Assembly (NCBI GenBank): GCA_954871525.1 | Contig: OX940862.1 | Span: 11,986,501 to 12,050,500 of the forward strand | Origin: Parietaria judaica | Lineage: Eukaryota > Streptophyta > Magnoliopsida > Rosales > Urticaceae | Reading direction: 5' to 3' | DNA length: 64,000 bases | In this document: positions 35,037 through 44,256 of the stretch, piece after piece | Position numbering within the stretch: the first letter of the stretch is position 1 | How the letters are laid out: the number at the start of each line of letters is the position of its first letter | Notes under the pieces: generated by a model | What the model saw: only the letters and a program-made list of their open reading frames with translations | Database searches by the model: none | Told to the model about the DNA's origin: nothing | Translations under genes and position numbers: made by a program

Positions 35037-35447
35037 ATGGCGTCTATGACGCTTACGTTTATGCTCCTTCTAATGCTGACTTCATTGCCTCTTTCTCACT
35101 CTTCTCGTGCCCTTGCCCTCGGTACGTAATCTCTCCCTCTCTCTCCGCATCTTCTCTCTCTTGACCTTCTGTTCTTATCAGCATCGTCTTTGATGGTAGG
35201 TTTCGAACCAGGAACAGCGATGGCTAAACAGAACATGCAGATGCAGGTGAATATATACATATATATTAATATATACTTGGTTCCTTCTCTTCTTGTTCGT
35301 TTTTGGCTTACTGGTTTGTTTTGTTTTGTGTGAATGAAGAAAGCTGAGATTAATGGAGATGTGAGAAGTGAAGACGAAGAGTCAGCAAGGCAAGTTCCAA
35401 CAGGACCAGACCCTCTTCACCATAACCAAAACCCTATCACACCTTAA
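35037..35447 (+). CDS. CLE40-like: CLE signalling peptide precursor, CLE40/CLV3 type
   Basis: Three small exons (35037-35121, 35200-35246, 35340-35447) join in frame to 79 residues. The first exon encodes a hydrophobic signal peptide (FMLLLMLTSLPLSHSS). The last encodes the CLE motif RQVPTGPDPLHHN (35388-35426), preceded by an acidic linker and followed by a six-residue tail, QNPITP. Arabidopsis CLE40 carries RQVPTGSDPLHH and a similar short TP-ending tail, and CLV3 carries RTVPSGPDPLHH. The three-exon structure, length near 80 residues and tail favour the CLE40/CLV3 class over single-exon CLE genes. The secreted dodecapeptide would act through CLV1/ACR4-type receptor kinases to restrain stem cells in root or shoot meristems. 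Donors are GTACGT and GTGAAT; acceptors are GGTAG and TGAAG. Expression is not shown. Confidence 0.9.
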
Positions 35448-36744
35448 CTAACACTTCACACAAGCTTTTTGAGGCTCTTCAATGGTGTCTATTTTCCCAT
35501 TTGACGCCATTAGGGATGATCATGTCACACTAGGGTTTAGGGTTTAGCGAGAGAAAGAGAGAGAAGTTGCTAAATTTCGTTGCTTATTTTCTGCCATTTT
35601 TATTCTTTGATATATACTATAGCTGTAGTGATAGTGAAGAAGCTAGTGCATATTTGTTCTGAATCGTGAAAACGAGAACACAAAGGGCAAGAGAAATTCT
35701 TCAACATAACTTGAGAGACCTTTTCGCCCCGACCGTTGTTTTTACGAAGTTCCAAAACACTCTTTTTAAACAGCCGGCCGCACAACGTGAACCTTTACGG
35801 CTGGGCCAGAAAGTTTAGGCTACGGAACGGAAAGTTCCGTCCGTTGGCCGGGCTAGAGATAGGTAAACAAATACATGTACTCTGAAAACTTGCAAGAATT
35901 ATGGGTTTATGGGCCCAAACACACTTGCTCTTAAATCAAGGGCCCATTGCCTAATACCCTTCTGTACCTTATGATGAGCAGTTACTTAATTATGAAATAA
36001 ATCAGAAAAAAATACTACAATTTTCGGGAAAGAAAAAAGTACCCTTGTTGACTAAGATGATGAGGGTGATAAAACGATAACGTAACTCTTTTATCAACTA
36101 ATAAAATACGGTTGGGTTGGTATGTAGAATATTATACTTAGAAGTAAGACCGCTCTAAAATGACCATGAGAATTGCTCCGACCAAAGCTGCAGACTGAGT
36201 TAAACCGGACTTACCGCGGCCGGAATTTCCTATCGCGCAAGAATTGACTACCTTCTAGGATTTAAGCCTAACCAACTCGTAAACGTTCAACCGCCACTCC
36301 ATGTCAATTTCCTGAACGTCATTCACGGAAAGCAAAGGAATAAAAGTTAGATTTTTATTTAAGGTGCATTATAAGAAGGCCCCACTAATAACACTCAAAT
36401 CACATTAGGGCACGCATGCAAAGACAAATGTTGCTTTCGCTTTTATTTGTTTCAACGAGAAAGTGTTTCGTTGTCACTCCAAATATCATTCAGATATTTT
36501 CACAGATATTTCTACACAACTTATAACAATTCATTCATTCACATAAAGAAAAGTGATGCATAAATGGGTCACTTATGTCCTTTTTGGGTAGTGTAGTGTG
36601 TAACGTGTTCCTTCTTCAACCAATCAATCCTCCATAATTATAAATTAAAGCTATTAGATTCATTAACTAGGATAAAACTATTAAGAACGGATAGTTATAG
36701 TTCGAATCTGATACAATTTTGAATTTTGTTGGGAATTGGTTGCT
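35448..36744. other. Intergenic region
   Basis: The CLE 3' UTR probably ends within the first 200 bases. No other gene seen. A GC-richer stretch at about 35720-35870 contains a near-palindrome (GGAACGGAAAGTTCC) and resembles transposon debris. Confidence 0.45.
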
Positions 36745-36890
36745 CAGACCCGAGTAGCATGGGACACGTGAAACCCGGTGTGAATTAACAATGACCACTT
36801 TGCAAGGTTAAAATACTTGTGGGTGACCGATAGTGAAGTAGTATCGTGAGGGAAAGGTGAAAAGAACTCCATTGGGAGTTAGAAAGAGAA
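36745..36890 (+). pseudogene. Decayed organellar large-subunit (23S/26S) rRNA fragment
   Basis: About 145 bases follow the conserved 5' region of bacterial-type large-subunit rRNA: GACCCGAGTAGCATGGGAC, CACGTGAAACCCGGTGTGAAT, CTTTGCAAGG, GGGTGACCGATAGTGAAGTAG, CGTGAGGGAAAGGTGAAAAG. Differences from organellar sequence as I recall it are mostly C-to-T or G-to-A (AAGGTTAAA for AAGGCTAAA, GTGAAG for GCGAAG). That is the expected decay of methylated organelle DNA inserted in the nucleus. I cannot decide plastid versus mitochondrial origin. Not a functional rRNA gene. Confidence 0.85.
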
Positions 36891-37276
36891 ATATATATAT
36901 ATATTCAACATCATAATCATTAAATAAAATAAATTATACGCCGTAATTATATAACAAGATAAAAGTCAACATACCGTGAAATACATAATATAATATATTT
37001 CTAATCGTATTTTGTAAATACGGTTTGATTAACTTTTTAATAAAACGAGTAACACTACCGAATAATACATAGACATTAGTTATTGGTTTTTTTTTTTTTG
37101 GCACATTCAATTTTTATCATTTCAATATCTGGTATACATAAGAATTAATATTGATATATTAAATCTACGATTTTTAAAATTCAATTTAAGAATTATTTTT
37201 ATTTGATTCACATTATTACAATTGTACCTAAAAAAAGTAAATATTATTGGATAGTTCAATTCAATCTCCAAATTCC
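36891..37276. other. AT-rich intergenic spacer
   Basis: No gene or clear repeat beyond a short TA run (36892-36903) and a T homopolymer near 37088. It leads into the JMJ30 promoter. Confidence 0.5.
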
Positions 37277-37356
37277 AAAATATCTTGCATGAGGTAGAGA
37301 GAGAAAATAAAGAAAAAGCAAAGATATTTTACGCTCATACATATGTGTATATATAG
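37277..37356 (+). promoter_or_regulatory. JMJ30 core promoter: two evening elements and a TATA box
   Basis: AAAATATCT occurs exactly at 37277-37285, and its reverse complement AGATATTTT exactly at 37322-37330. These are 172 and 127 bases before the start codon and just upstream of a TATATATA box near 37349-37355. AAAATATCT is the clock evening element bound by CCA1/LHY and RVE proteins. Arabidopsis JMJ30 is a clock-regulated, evening-phased gene, so conserved control is a reasonable inference. Confidence 0.7.
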
Positions 37357-37449
37357 GTTTCAGAGTTTCAATTCACGAGCTTGATCAGATCGCCCTCTCT
37401 CTCTCTCATCACTGCTCGGGGAGGGAGATCACCGGACGGCAAGCGTCCA

Positions 37450-39154
37450 ATGTCCTCCGGCGATGGCTCCGACCGCCTCCACACGCCGACATTGGACGCC
37501 CACTCCGCGGACCTGCTCCGCGCGATCTCCGAGCACGGCGGCTACGCCTTCGCCAGCATGGCTGCGCGCGCCGCCGCCGGAGACATCCGCGCGGCGGAGG
37601 CGGCGCGCGAGATGGCGTGGGAGCAGCTGCACTCGGGGCCGTGGCACTCCGTCGTGCCGGCGTGGCGCGACGCCTACTCGATGGCGTGCCTCCGCGTCGC
37701 CGGCTTCCATTTCGCCGCCGGCGAGCTCTCCGACGCGCTCAGGATTCTCGATATGGGACTCATAATGGGAGGGCCGCTCCTAAGAGAGGATCTGGAATCC
37801 GCCGTTCGCAAGGTCTCCGTCAAGGCTAGGGCTTCTGGAGACCCCGCTAATGGCGGTTCTTCCCAGTCACGGCGGCGACTGGTCCGCGATGAGCTCACCG
37901 TGGTGGAGGTAAGGTTTGTCTTTCTGCAATCAATTAGTCATAGCTCTTCGAAATGTACAATTTCTTGCTGTATTTCGCGTAGGATTTGGAATTGAAGTTT
38001 ATGCATGACACTCCATTGTAGATGCTTAAAGTCTTGCCTGAGAAATCCCTATCTAGTAAGATTGTGACGAAGAGGTCGGCTCTGTCGCTGGAGGGGTTTA
38101 TGCACGAGTATTTCTTGCCGGGATTACCGGTTGTGATAAGCGATTCCATGGCTCATTGGCCGGCGAGGGCGAAATGGAACGACGTGGATTACCTTATGAG
38201 TGTCGCCAAGGACCGAACGGTGCCGGTTGAGGTGATTAATCTCTCTGCCCAGCTTATACCCGCAGTTCTTCGTGTTAGTTTCTTTCTTTAGTTTACTGAG
38301 AATTGGTAAAGCTTCCAATGCTTTTCAGGTGGGGAAAAACTATCTGTGTTCGGAGTGGAAACAAGAGCTGATCACCTTCTCCGAGTTCCTCAAGAGGATT
38401 CAGACTTCTGCGTCGTCTTCGATCGGTCCGACCTATCTCGCTCAACATCAGTTGTTTGATCAGGTTCGGTCGGATAAATGAACATAATATGAAGTTGTGA
38501 TCTTGATTTTTTTATATATTAATTGTTGATGAATTGGGATCAGATCGACGAGCTACGGAATGACATATGCATTCCTGATTACTGTTTTGCCGGTGGGGGT
38601 GAGATGCGGTCTCTTAATGCTTGGTTTGGTCCGGCGGGGACGGTGACGCCGTTACACCATGACCCGCATCACAACATGTTTGCTCAGGTAATAGTTTCTA
38701 GCTTTGCAGTACTCTTAGTCTTACTGATATACAATGTCAGAAACAATTACAACAATTTATTCCCGCGTTTGCATTTCCAGGTGGTCGGTAGGAAGTACGT
38801 GAGGCTCTATCCCGCATCTTTGTCGGAAGAGCTTTACCCGTATAGCGAGACCATGCTTTGCAATTCAAGCCAGGTAACTCTTTCTCAATCTTAAATCTGC
38901 ACACGCTAGTCACTAGTTCGTCTTTTTGCTTAAATTTTGTGATGACTTGTTTTTTGGTTTCGACTTTGAAGGTTGATCTGGACAACATGAACATGGAACA
39001 ATTTTCGAACGCGGTGGGGTTAGAATTCATGGACTGCGTCTTAGAGGAAGGGGAGATGCTGTACATCCCCCCGAAATGGTGGCACTACGTCCGATCTCTC
39101 ACCGAAAGCCTCTCGGTTAGCTTTTGGTGGAATGACTCTGCAAATTCACCTTGA
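37450..39154 (+). CDS. JMJ30: JmjC-domain protein JMJ30/KDM8 (JMJD5) type
   Basis: Six exons join in frame to 407 residues: 37450-37908, 38022-38231, 38329-38463, 38544-38687, 38781-38873, 38972-39154. The N-terminal helical region (MAWEQLHSGPWHSVVPAWRD) and the JmjC core match Arabidopsis JMJ30. Iron(II) ligands are visible as H306 and D308 in TPLHHDPHH and H385 in KWWHYV. The 2-oxoglutarate-dependent dioxygenase acts in the nucleus and cytoplasm. JMJ30 is reported to feed back on circadian period, heat memory and H3K27/H3K36 methylation, while animal KDM8 homologues hydroxylate arginines. I chose the ATG at 37450 because the upstream in-frame sequence opens only with a TTG. The first exon is GC-rich, unlike the others. 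Confidence 0.95.
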
Positions 39155-39741
39155 TTCATCATCCAATTCCCTGCCTTTTCTGTTTACTTGTTTTTGTGTA
39201 GGTTGGCTGGGCATGGGTCCTTAGAACTTTATCCGATGTCTGTTTTCTAGAAACTAGACGGCTTTTGTGTATTCTACTGTATATCATTCGATTCAGCCAC
39301 ATTCTCACGTGGTTATCGAGTAATTTTGTCCGACCCTTTTTGTTCTTGCTACGCAGAGTCATCGATAATAGTTGTGTCAAGGTTTTTCTTGTCAAGGTTT
39401 TTCTTTTCGGAACCGGATTTATCAATTCTGGATTTACTGGGACTTGGTAAACAGGGTCCAGAATTCCAGTGGACTGAAATTTGTGCCGGCCCGAATTCTT
39501 ACAAAGTGCTTGCCTCAACTCTCAATCTATTGTCTATTTTTCGATTAGCTCTTCCAAACTTTCGAAATACAGATTCAGGCAAATATAAAAGAGATAATAA
39601 AGAGGTAGCAAAAACATTGTTGTGTTGGTTTTCATATATTTTCACCCTTATTAATATCTAACTATAAAGTGCGACTTTCAGTAGAGTAATCTTTCATTAT
39701 TCGATACAAAAGTGAGAAAAATCAGCAAATTCGAGCTCAAA
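39155..39741. other. Spacer between convergent genes
   Basis: Holds the 3' UTR of JMJ30 and of the minus-strand UGT. Short ORFs at 39265-39661 have no domain. Nothing else is evident. Confidence 0.5.
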
Positions 39742-41238
39742 CTATTGATCTACTGTCTTTGGTGATTGTTTCGCCATAGCAGCAGCGAAGAACCGATCCA
39801 ATGCTTGCACCGACGAGCCTCTGAACCCATCCTCCTCCCTCACCGCGTCCCGAATCATCTCCGCAACCTCTCTCGCCTTCCTTCTCATCTCTCCCCCCTT
39901 CTCGCTCTCACCCATCACTGCCTCGATCTTCTTCGCCACATCCTCGGGTCGGATCTCGCACGCCTTACCCCGCGCCACCTCAGCACAGACCCCCACTTCC
40001 CTCTCCAGCACCACCACGTTGTAGAACTGCTCCGCCGCCATTGGCCACCCAAGCAACGGCACGCCCACGCTCAGCGACTCCAACACTGAGTTCCAGCCGC
40101 AGTGGCTCAGAAAAGCTGAGACGGCTTTGTGACTCAGCACCTCCACTTGCGGGGCCCAGTTCCGGACCAATAAGCCTCTCTCTGACACCCTCGCTTCAAA
40201 ACCCTCGGGAAGCCACTCTTCCGCTTTAAACTCCGAGTTTATGTCCGACCCGATTGGAGGCCGAACCACCCACACGAAGTTCCTCTTGCTCATCTCCAGA
40301 GCCACAGCGAGCTGCATCATCTGAGTTTGCGAGATCGTATTCATGGAACCGAACGACACGTACAGAACGGACCTCGAAGGCTTCGAATCGAGCCATTTGA
40401 GGCAGAGATCAGACGTCGCTTTGTTCTGTTTCCCCATTGAAGCCCGGCTCTCCAAGGACAGCGAGACCGGTCCGACAGCCCAGACCCGAACATCGAACTT
40501 CCGCCGGAAGTAACTCAGCCCGAGCTGGTCGAAATCTTCAATTGTGTTGAACAGGATTCCGTCGGACTCGTACCATGCTGTGATATTCTCAGACTGAAAT
40601 CTTGACCACAGATCATCACCGTCGGCCTCGGCGATGTTCGCCGGCAATTGAGACACATGGAGCGTCTTCACTTCCTCAAAATCCGGAAGAGAAAACTCAC
40701 CGGAGCATTCATCTCTCCCGTCGGCGATCATCTTCCGGTGGGGGAGGTTGAGCCAGAGCGAGCAGTAGCAGGCGAGACCGAAGCCTCCACTGCCTGAGAA
40801 GACAGCGTGGAAGATGCCGAGGTCCCTGCACACGGCGGTGGTCCACCCGAAGAAAATGTCGGCGACGACGCAGAGCGGTCGAAGCTCGCGGACTATGGCG
40901 GCAAATGCGGGACGGAGCGTGGCGGAGGCGCGGATGAGGTGGATGACGAGGGGGTAAGGGAGAGAATCCGTGTTCTCGGAGTCCGGAGGAAGACCGTGAT
41001 CGGAGCTCCGGAACGGAATCTCCCGGATTATGACGGAGGAATCCGCCGGGAGAGAGGATCGGAGCTTGGCGGCGTTGAGAGGCGTGGTGACGAGCGTGAC
41101 GGAGAAGCCGCGGCGGTGGATGACGTGGGCGAGAGCGAGGGAGGGGATGATGTGGCCTTGCGCCATGAACGGGAATATCACCACGTGCTTGCTGGCGATG
41201 GGTTGATCCAGTTCCGCCATTGTTGAAGAGCTTGACAA
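39742..41238 (-). CDS. UDP-glycosyltransferase, UGT92A-like
   Basis: An intronless gene of 498 residues, transferring sugar from a UDP-sugar to a small acceptor in the cytosol. The acceptor-site motif FMAQGHIIPSLALA carries the catalytic His. The plant PSPG box begins WAPQVEVLSH at about residue 360, contains HCGWNSVLESLSVGVP and ends in AAEQ. Its final Gln usually marks preference for UDP-glucose. Features shared with Arabidopsis UGT92A1 are FPFMAQGHIIP, SSDHGLPPDSENTDSLPYPLV and FGLACYCSLWLNLPH. The acceptor is unknown. An in-frame ATG six codons downstream (MAELDQP) is an alternative start. A degenerate relative lies about 300 bases upstream. Confidence 0.93.
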   Translation of the reverse strand: MSSSSTMAELDQPIASKHVVIFPFMAQGHIIPSLALAHVIHRRGFSVTLVTTPLNAAKLRSSLPADSSVIIREIPFRSSDHGLPPDSENTDSLPYPLVIHLIRASATLRPAFAAIVRELRPLCVVADIFFGWTTAVCRDLGIFHAVFSGSGGFGLACYCSLWLNLPHRKMIADGRDECSGEFSLPDFEEVKTLHVSQLPANIAEADGDDLWSRFQSENITAWYESDGILFNTIEDFDQLGLSYFRRKFDVRVWAVGPVSLSLESRASMGKQNKATSDLCLKWLDSKPSRSVLYVSFGSMNTISQTQMMQLAVALEMSKRNFVWVVRPPIGSDINSEFKAEEWLPEGFEARVSERGLLVRNWAPQVEVLSHKAVSAFLSHCGWNSVLESLSVGVPLLGWPMAAEQFYNVVVLEREVGVCAEVARGKACEIRPEDVAKKIEAVMGESEKGGEMRRKAREVAEMIRDAVREEDGFRGSSVQALDRFFAAAMAKQSPKTVDQ

Positions 41239-41519
41239 TTATGGTGGTGGTGGCATATTTGAAGACCGAAAGCGTCTAAATTTGACTGTTTGGAAGACAT
41301 GAATTGACAACGACCTCTCCACTTTTCTCCCTCCCTAAAATACCCTTTAAATTTATCTTCTTATCCCTAAAATACCCTTCTTATACGTTACATGTTAAAA
41401 AGAGTCAACGGTGTAGTTGCATTGCAACAAGTACATTTGGTAACTAATTGGGATGACTTTAAGATTGAAATGTTCAACCGCGTGAGTTACGGGTTATCGA
41501 TCTCGCTCGGCCTCACCAC

Positions 41520-41670
41520 CGTGGTGATCTTCTCGGCAGGCACCCTTTTCCCTCCACCGACACAGCCATGTGACGCGGTATGTCCGCTTGTGGGGCCCAG
41601 TCGTGGACCGACAGGTCTTTCTTCGACATCCTCAGAAGCCATTTCTCGGGTTTGAACTTCGAATCGAGCA
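41520..41670 (-). pseudogene. UGT gene fragment
   Basis: About 45 codons on the minus strand read KFKPEKWLLRMSKKDLSVHD followed by WAPQADIPRHMAVS. This parallels EFKAEEWLPEG...RNWAPQVEVLSHKAVS of the adjacent intact UGT. The match stops before the HCGWNS part of the PSPG box and there are no other UGT segments nearby. It is a remnant of a tandem duplicate. Confidence 0.75.
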
Positions 41671-41962
41671 GTCTTAATGGGTCAAACGGTATAAAAATGC
41701 AGAGCGGAAAAGAACATAAACTAACCGAAGCACCAAATTCAAGCAAGAATAAAGGAAACCCAAAAAGGGGATACTTTCCCGTCTAAATTATCGCAACAGT
41801 TAACAACATGTTCCTACAGAAATACAGTAGAATTAACATGTTCTTCAGTTTGATCTATCTACCAGAAAAATCCCCAAAATTTTAGCTTTGTTCTGTCCCT
41901 TGAAAACATATAAACAGTTATTGAAGATCCTAGTAAGAATCAGAGATTGACCAGATACCCTC

Positions 41963-43932
41963 TTAAGCCACAGACTTGTACCTGCAAAGAACCTTACACC
42001 TCAGAACTCGATCCTGAACGTAAAATCCCGGCATCACCATGATCTTCACTCGGCTCGGACCGTTCGATCTCTGCCTCTCTGCGAACATGTCTTCCATGTA
42101 AAGCGCGTCAAAGCCTCGATTCTCTTCGACCCTCAGAATCCCCACCGGGGGATTGAACGAGAAAGCAAGCAGATGAAGCAGCCAAATGCACTTGGCGGCG
42201 ACGAAGAACGCCTGAAGAAGATGCTCCGACCATGGCCGAGTCCAGCTCAGCGTCGTGATGATGTGGCTCATCTTCTGATCGCAGAACTTGCTGAACTCTT
42301 CGCTGTAGACCTTCGTGCCCTTTCTGAGCACCTCGTTCCAGCTCAAGTTCCGCAGAGCTACGAACGAGCTGAACTGGGCTTGCCGATCTTGCTGCGGGTC
42401 GAGGATCTTCGGGGATCCGTTCTTCTGAAACACACAATTCTCAAAGTCTTGGTACAATGACTGGTTTATGATAGCCTCCAGATGATACAAAACCGCCTTC
42501 GAGTACTTAGAGTTCAGGGATAGTTTATGCGGTTGGAGGAACGTGTTCAGATTCTCGACGAGCACGCTGTCGGTTTCTTCGATCTGGGAGACGAGAGTCT
42601 TGCAGAATTGTTTCACAGACAATCTTGCTTCCGAAACGATCTGCAAGAAACCCTCCACCATAACTTCCTCAGTTACCGGCATTGAATTCTCTCCGTTACC
42701 CTCCACAGATTTCCCTCTTCTGGCAAAATTCCCGAGGCTCTCGGTGGGAAGCGAGCCCTTCGCTTGGGAGGCTTGCCTCAGGGCTCGTTTCAGCTCTTCG
42801 CAGTACGTCTCCAAGCACTCGAGCTTCTGCCTCAACTCTCCGACTGAAGACTTCATCTCGGTGACCTCCATCAACGCCGAATCTCTGTTCTCGTGAGCTT
42901 CCGTGAGCTCCCTCCTCAACGCCTCAACAGACACAATCCCCGAGTCCCTCATAACTTGGGAGACCTCCTCGGACTCAGTCCGGTTCGGGGATTCGTCGCT
43001 CCTGTGCAGCTTCTTCTTCAGCCGCCGCGGAAACAGCCACGAAATCACCCCACGACTCTTGGGCTGTGACTGCACCGAGGAATGCGAGTCTGTGAGAGGC
43101 ACAACGAGGTTGGAAGAGGCTCTCCAATTCCGGGCAACGGCTTCGGACTCGGAGGTGATCGTCGCGGGCCTGCATCGGTTGCAAGACGAGTCCTCCTTGA
43201 AATCGCCCAAGCTGTTCCTCCTCCTGGCCTTGAACAGCTCGTGATTGCTGCCAGGCGACGACTGAGTCGCAGCGAATACGTTGTTCTTACAGGAACCGGT
43301 GACGGACTTCTGATCTTCAGACGGGCAAACGTGTGCCTCCGAATTGGGCATGTCAGGAAGCAAGCTTTTGCGTATGTTTGCCGGGTATTCCTTTCGCTGC
43401 TCCGACGGGATTGCTGCGTCGTCGACCGTGCTCCCTAGGCCGTACTCGTCCCAGATTTCGGACAATGTTCGACTTCTGGTCGGGTTGTGGTGGTACCCAG
43501 AAACCGGTTCGTCCTCATAACTCTGAAAAGGTGAAATTTTGCTTAGAATCTATCCTTCTTTAGGAATCTTTCAAGATCATTCAAACACAAATGGAAACCC
43601 CACAAGACATTTAAAGCAAAAAAATGAAAACTTTCAAGCATTGAAAGATTCCCATCAGCTAAATTCACAACACTTTCCAAATATGTATAGGAAGAACTTA
43701 CAGGTGTGAAGACTGGGTAATCTTGCGCAGAGAAGTGAGAAGCGTGAAGGGAATTGGCCGGAGAAGAAGCGGAGATGAATCTGTGGTTATGGGCGTGAGA
43801 AGGACTGTTGGTTTGCATGAGAGCGGCGTGGAGAGCTCTGAGCTCCACGGCCTTGGCAATGGCGGCTTGAATCTCCTGCCTGCTCACTTCGCTGTCGTGG
43901 AAGAATCTGGTGTCAGTGGTCGCCGACGCCAT
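41963..43932 (-). CDS. IRKI-like: IRK-interacting protein-like (DUF641/GIL1 family)
   Basis: Two exons on the minus strand (43932-43702 and 43522-41963) join to 596 residues, with donor GTAAGT and acceptor TTTTCAG. The N-terminus EVSRQEIQAAIAKAVELRALHAAL and SAQDYPVFTP|SYEDEP are hallmarks of the IRK-interacting protein group. A coiled coil lies at about 273-330 (VEALRRELTEAHENRDSALM), and a conserved DUF641/GIL1-like C-terminal region at about 355-595. IRKI was found as a partner of the receptor kinase IRK, and GIL1 relatives act in phytochrome-dependent gravitropism. The biochemical activity is unknown. A Lys/Arg-rich patch (FPRRLKKKLHR) could be a nuclear signal. No membrane segment or signal peptide. 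Confidence 0.88.
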
Positions 43933-44114
43933 TGTCAGAGCAGAGCACGCGGAGTAAGGCCACGAAATGGAACAAAAAACCCAGGTCGAACAAGAGAGAG
44001 AGTCTAGAGAGAAGGGTGTGAAGCAAGACAAGGAAGAGTGTCCACGTTTTGGGTATCATCCAATGGCTGGATTTTACTCGCCAGAGGAAACGCCATATCT
44101 ACCGGAGATTCTTG

Positions 44115-44203
44115 GAGAGAGAGAGAGAGAGGGAGAGATTACATACGCTTGAAGCCAATGAGCTCTTTTTGTCTTTGTTCTCTCCTCTTCGTGAGCTTGA
44201 TGT

Positions 44204-44253
<50 letters not shown>
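44115..44253. repeat. (GA)n microsatellites upstream of the IRKI-like gene
   Basis: A short GA run at 44115-44131 and a pure GA run of about 47 bases at 44207-44253. On the gene's sense strand these are CT tracts 185-320 bases before the start codon, typical of plant leader or core-promoter CT microsatellites. Their regulatory role is inference. Confidence 0.85.

Positions 44254-44256
<3 letters not shown>

Noticed and set aside
36745..36890. Functional rRNA gene
   Set aside because: Only a short internal fragment with many substitutions; no flanking rDNA.
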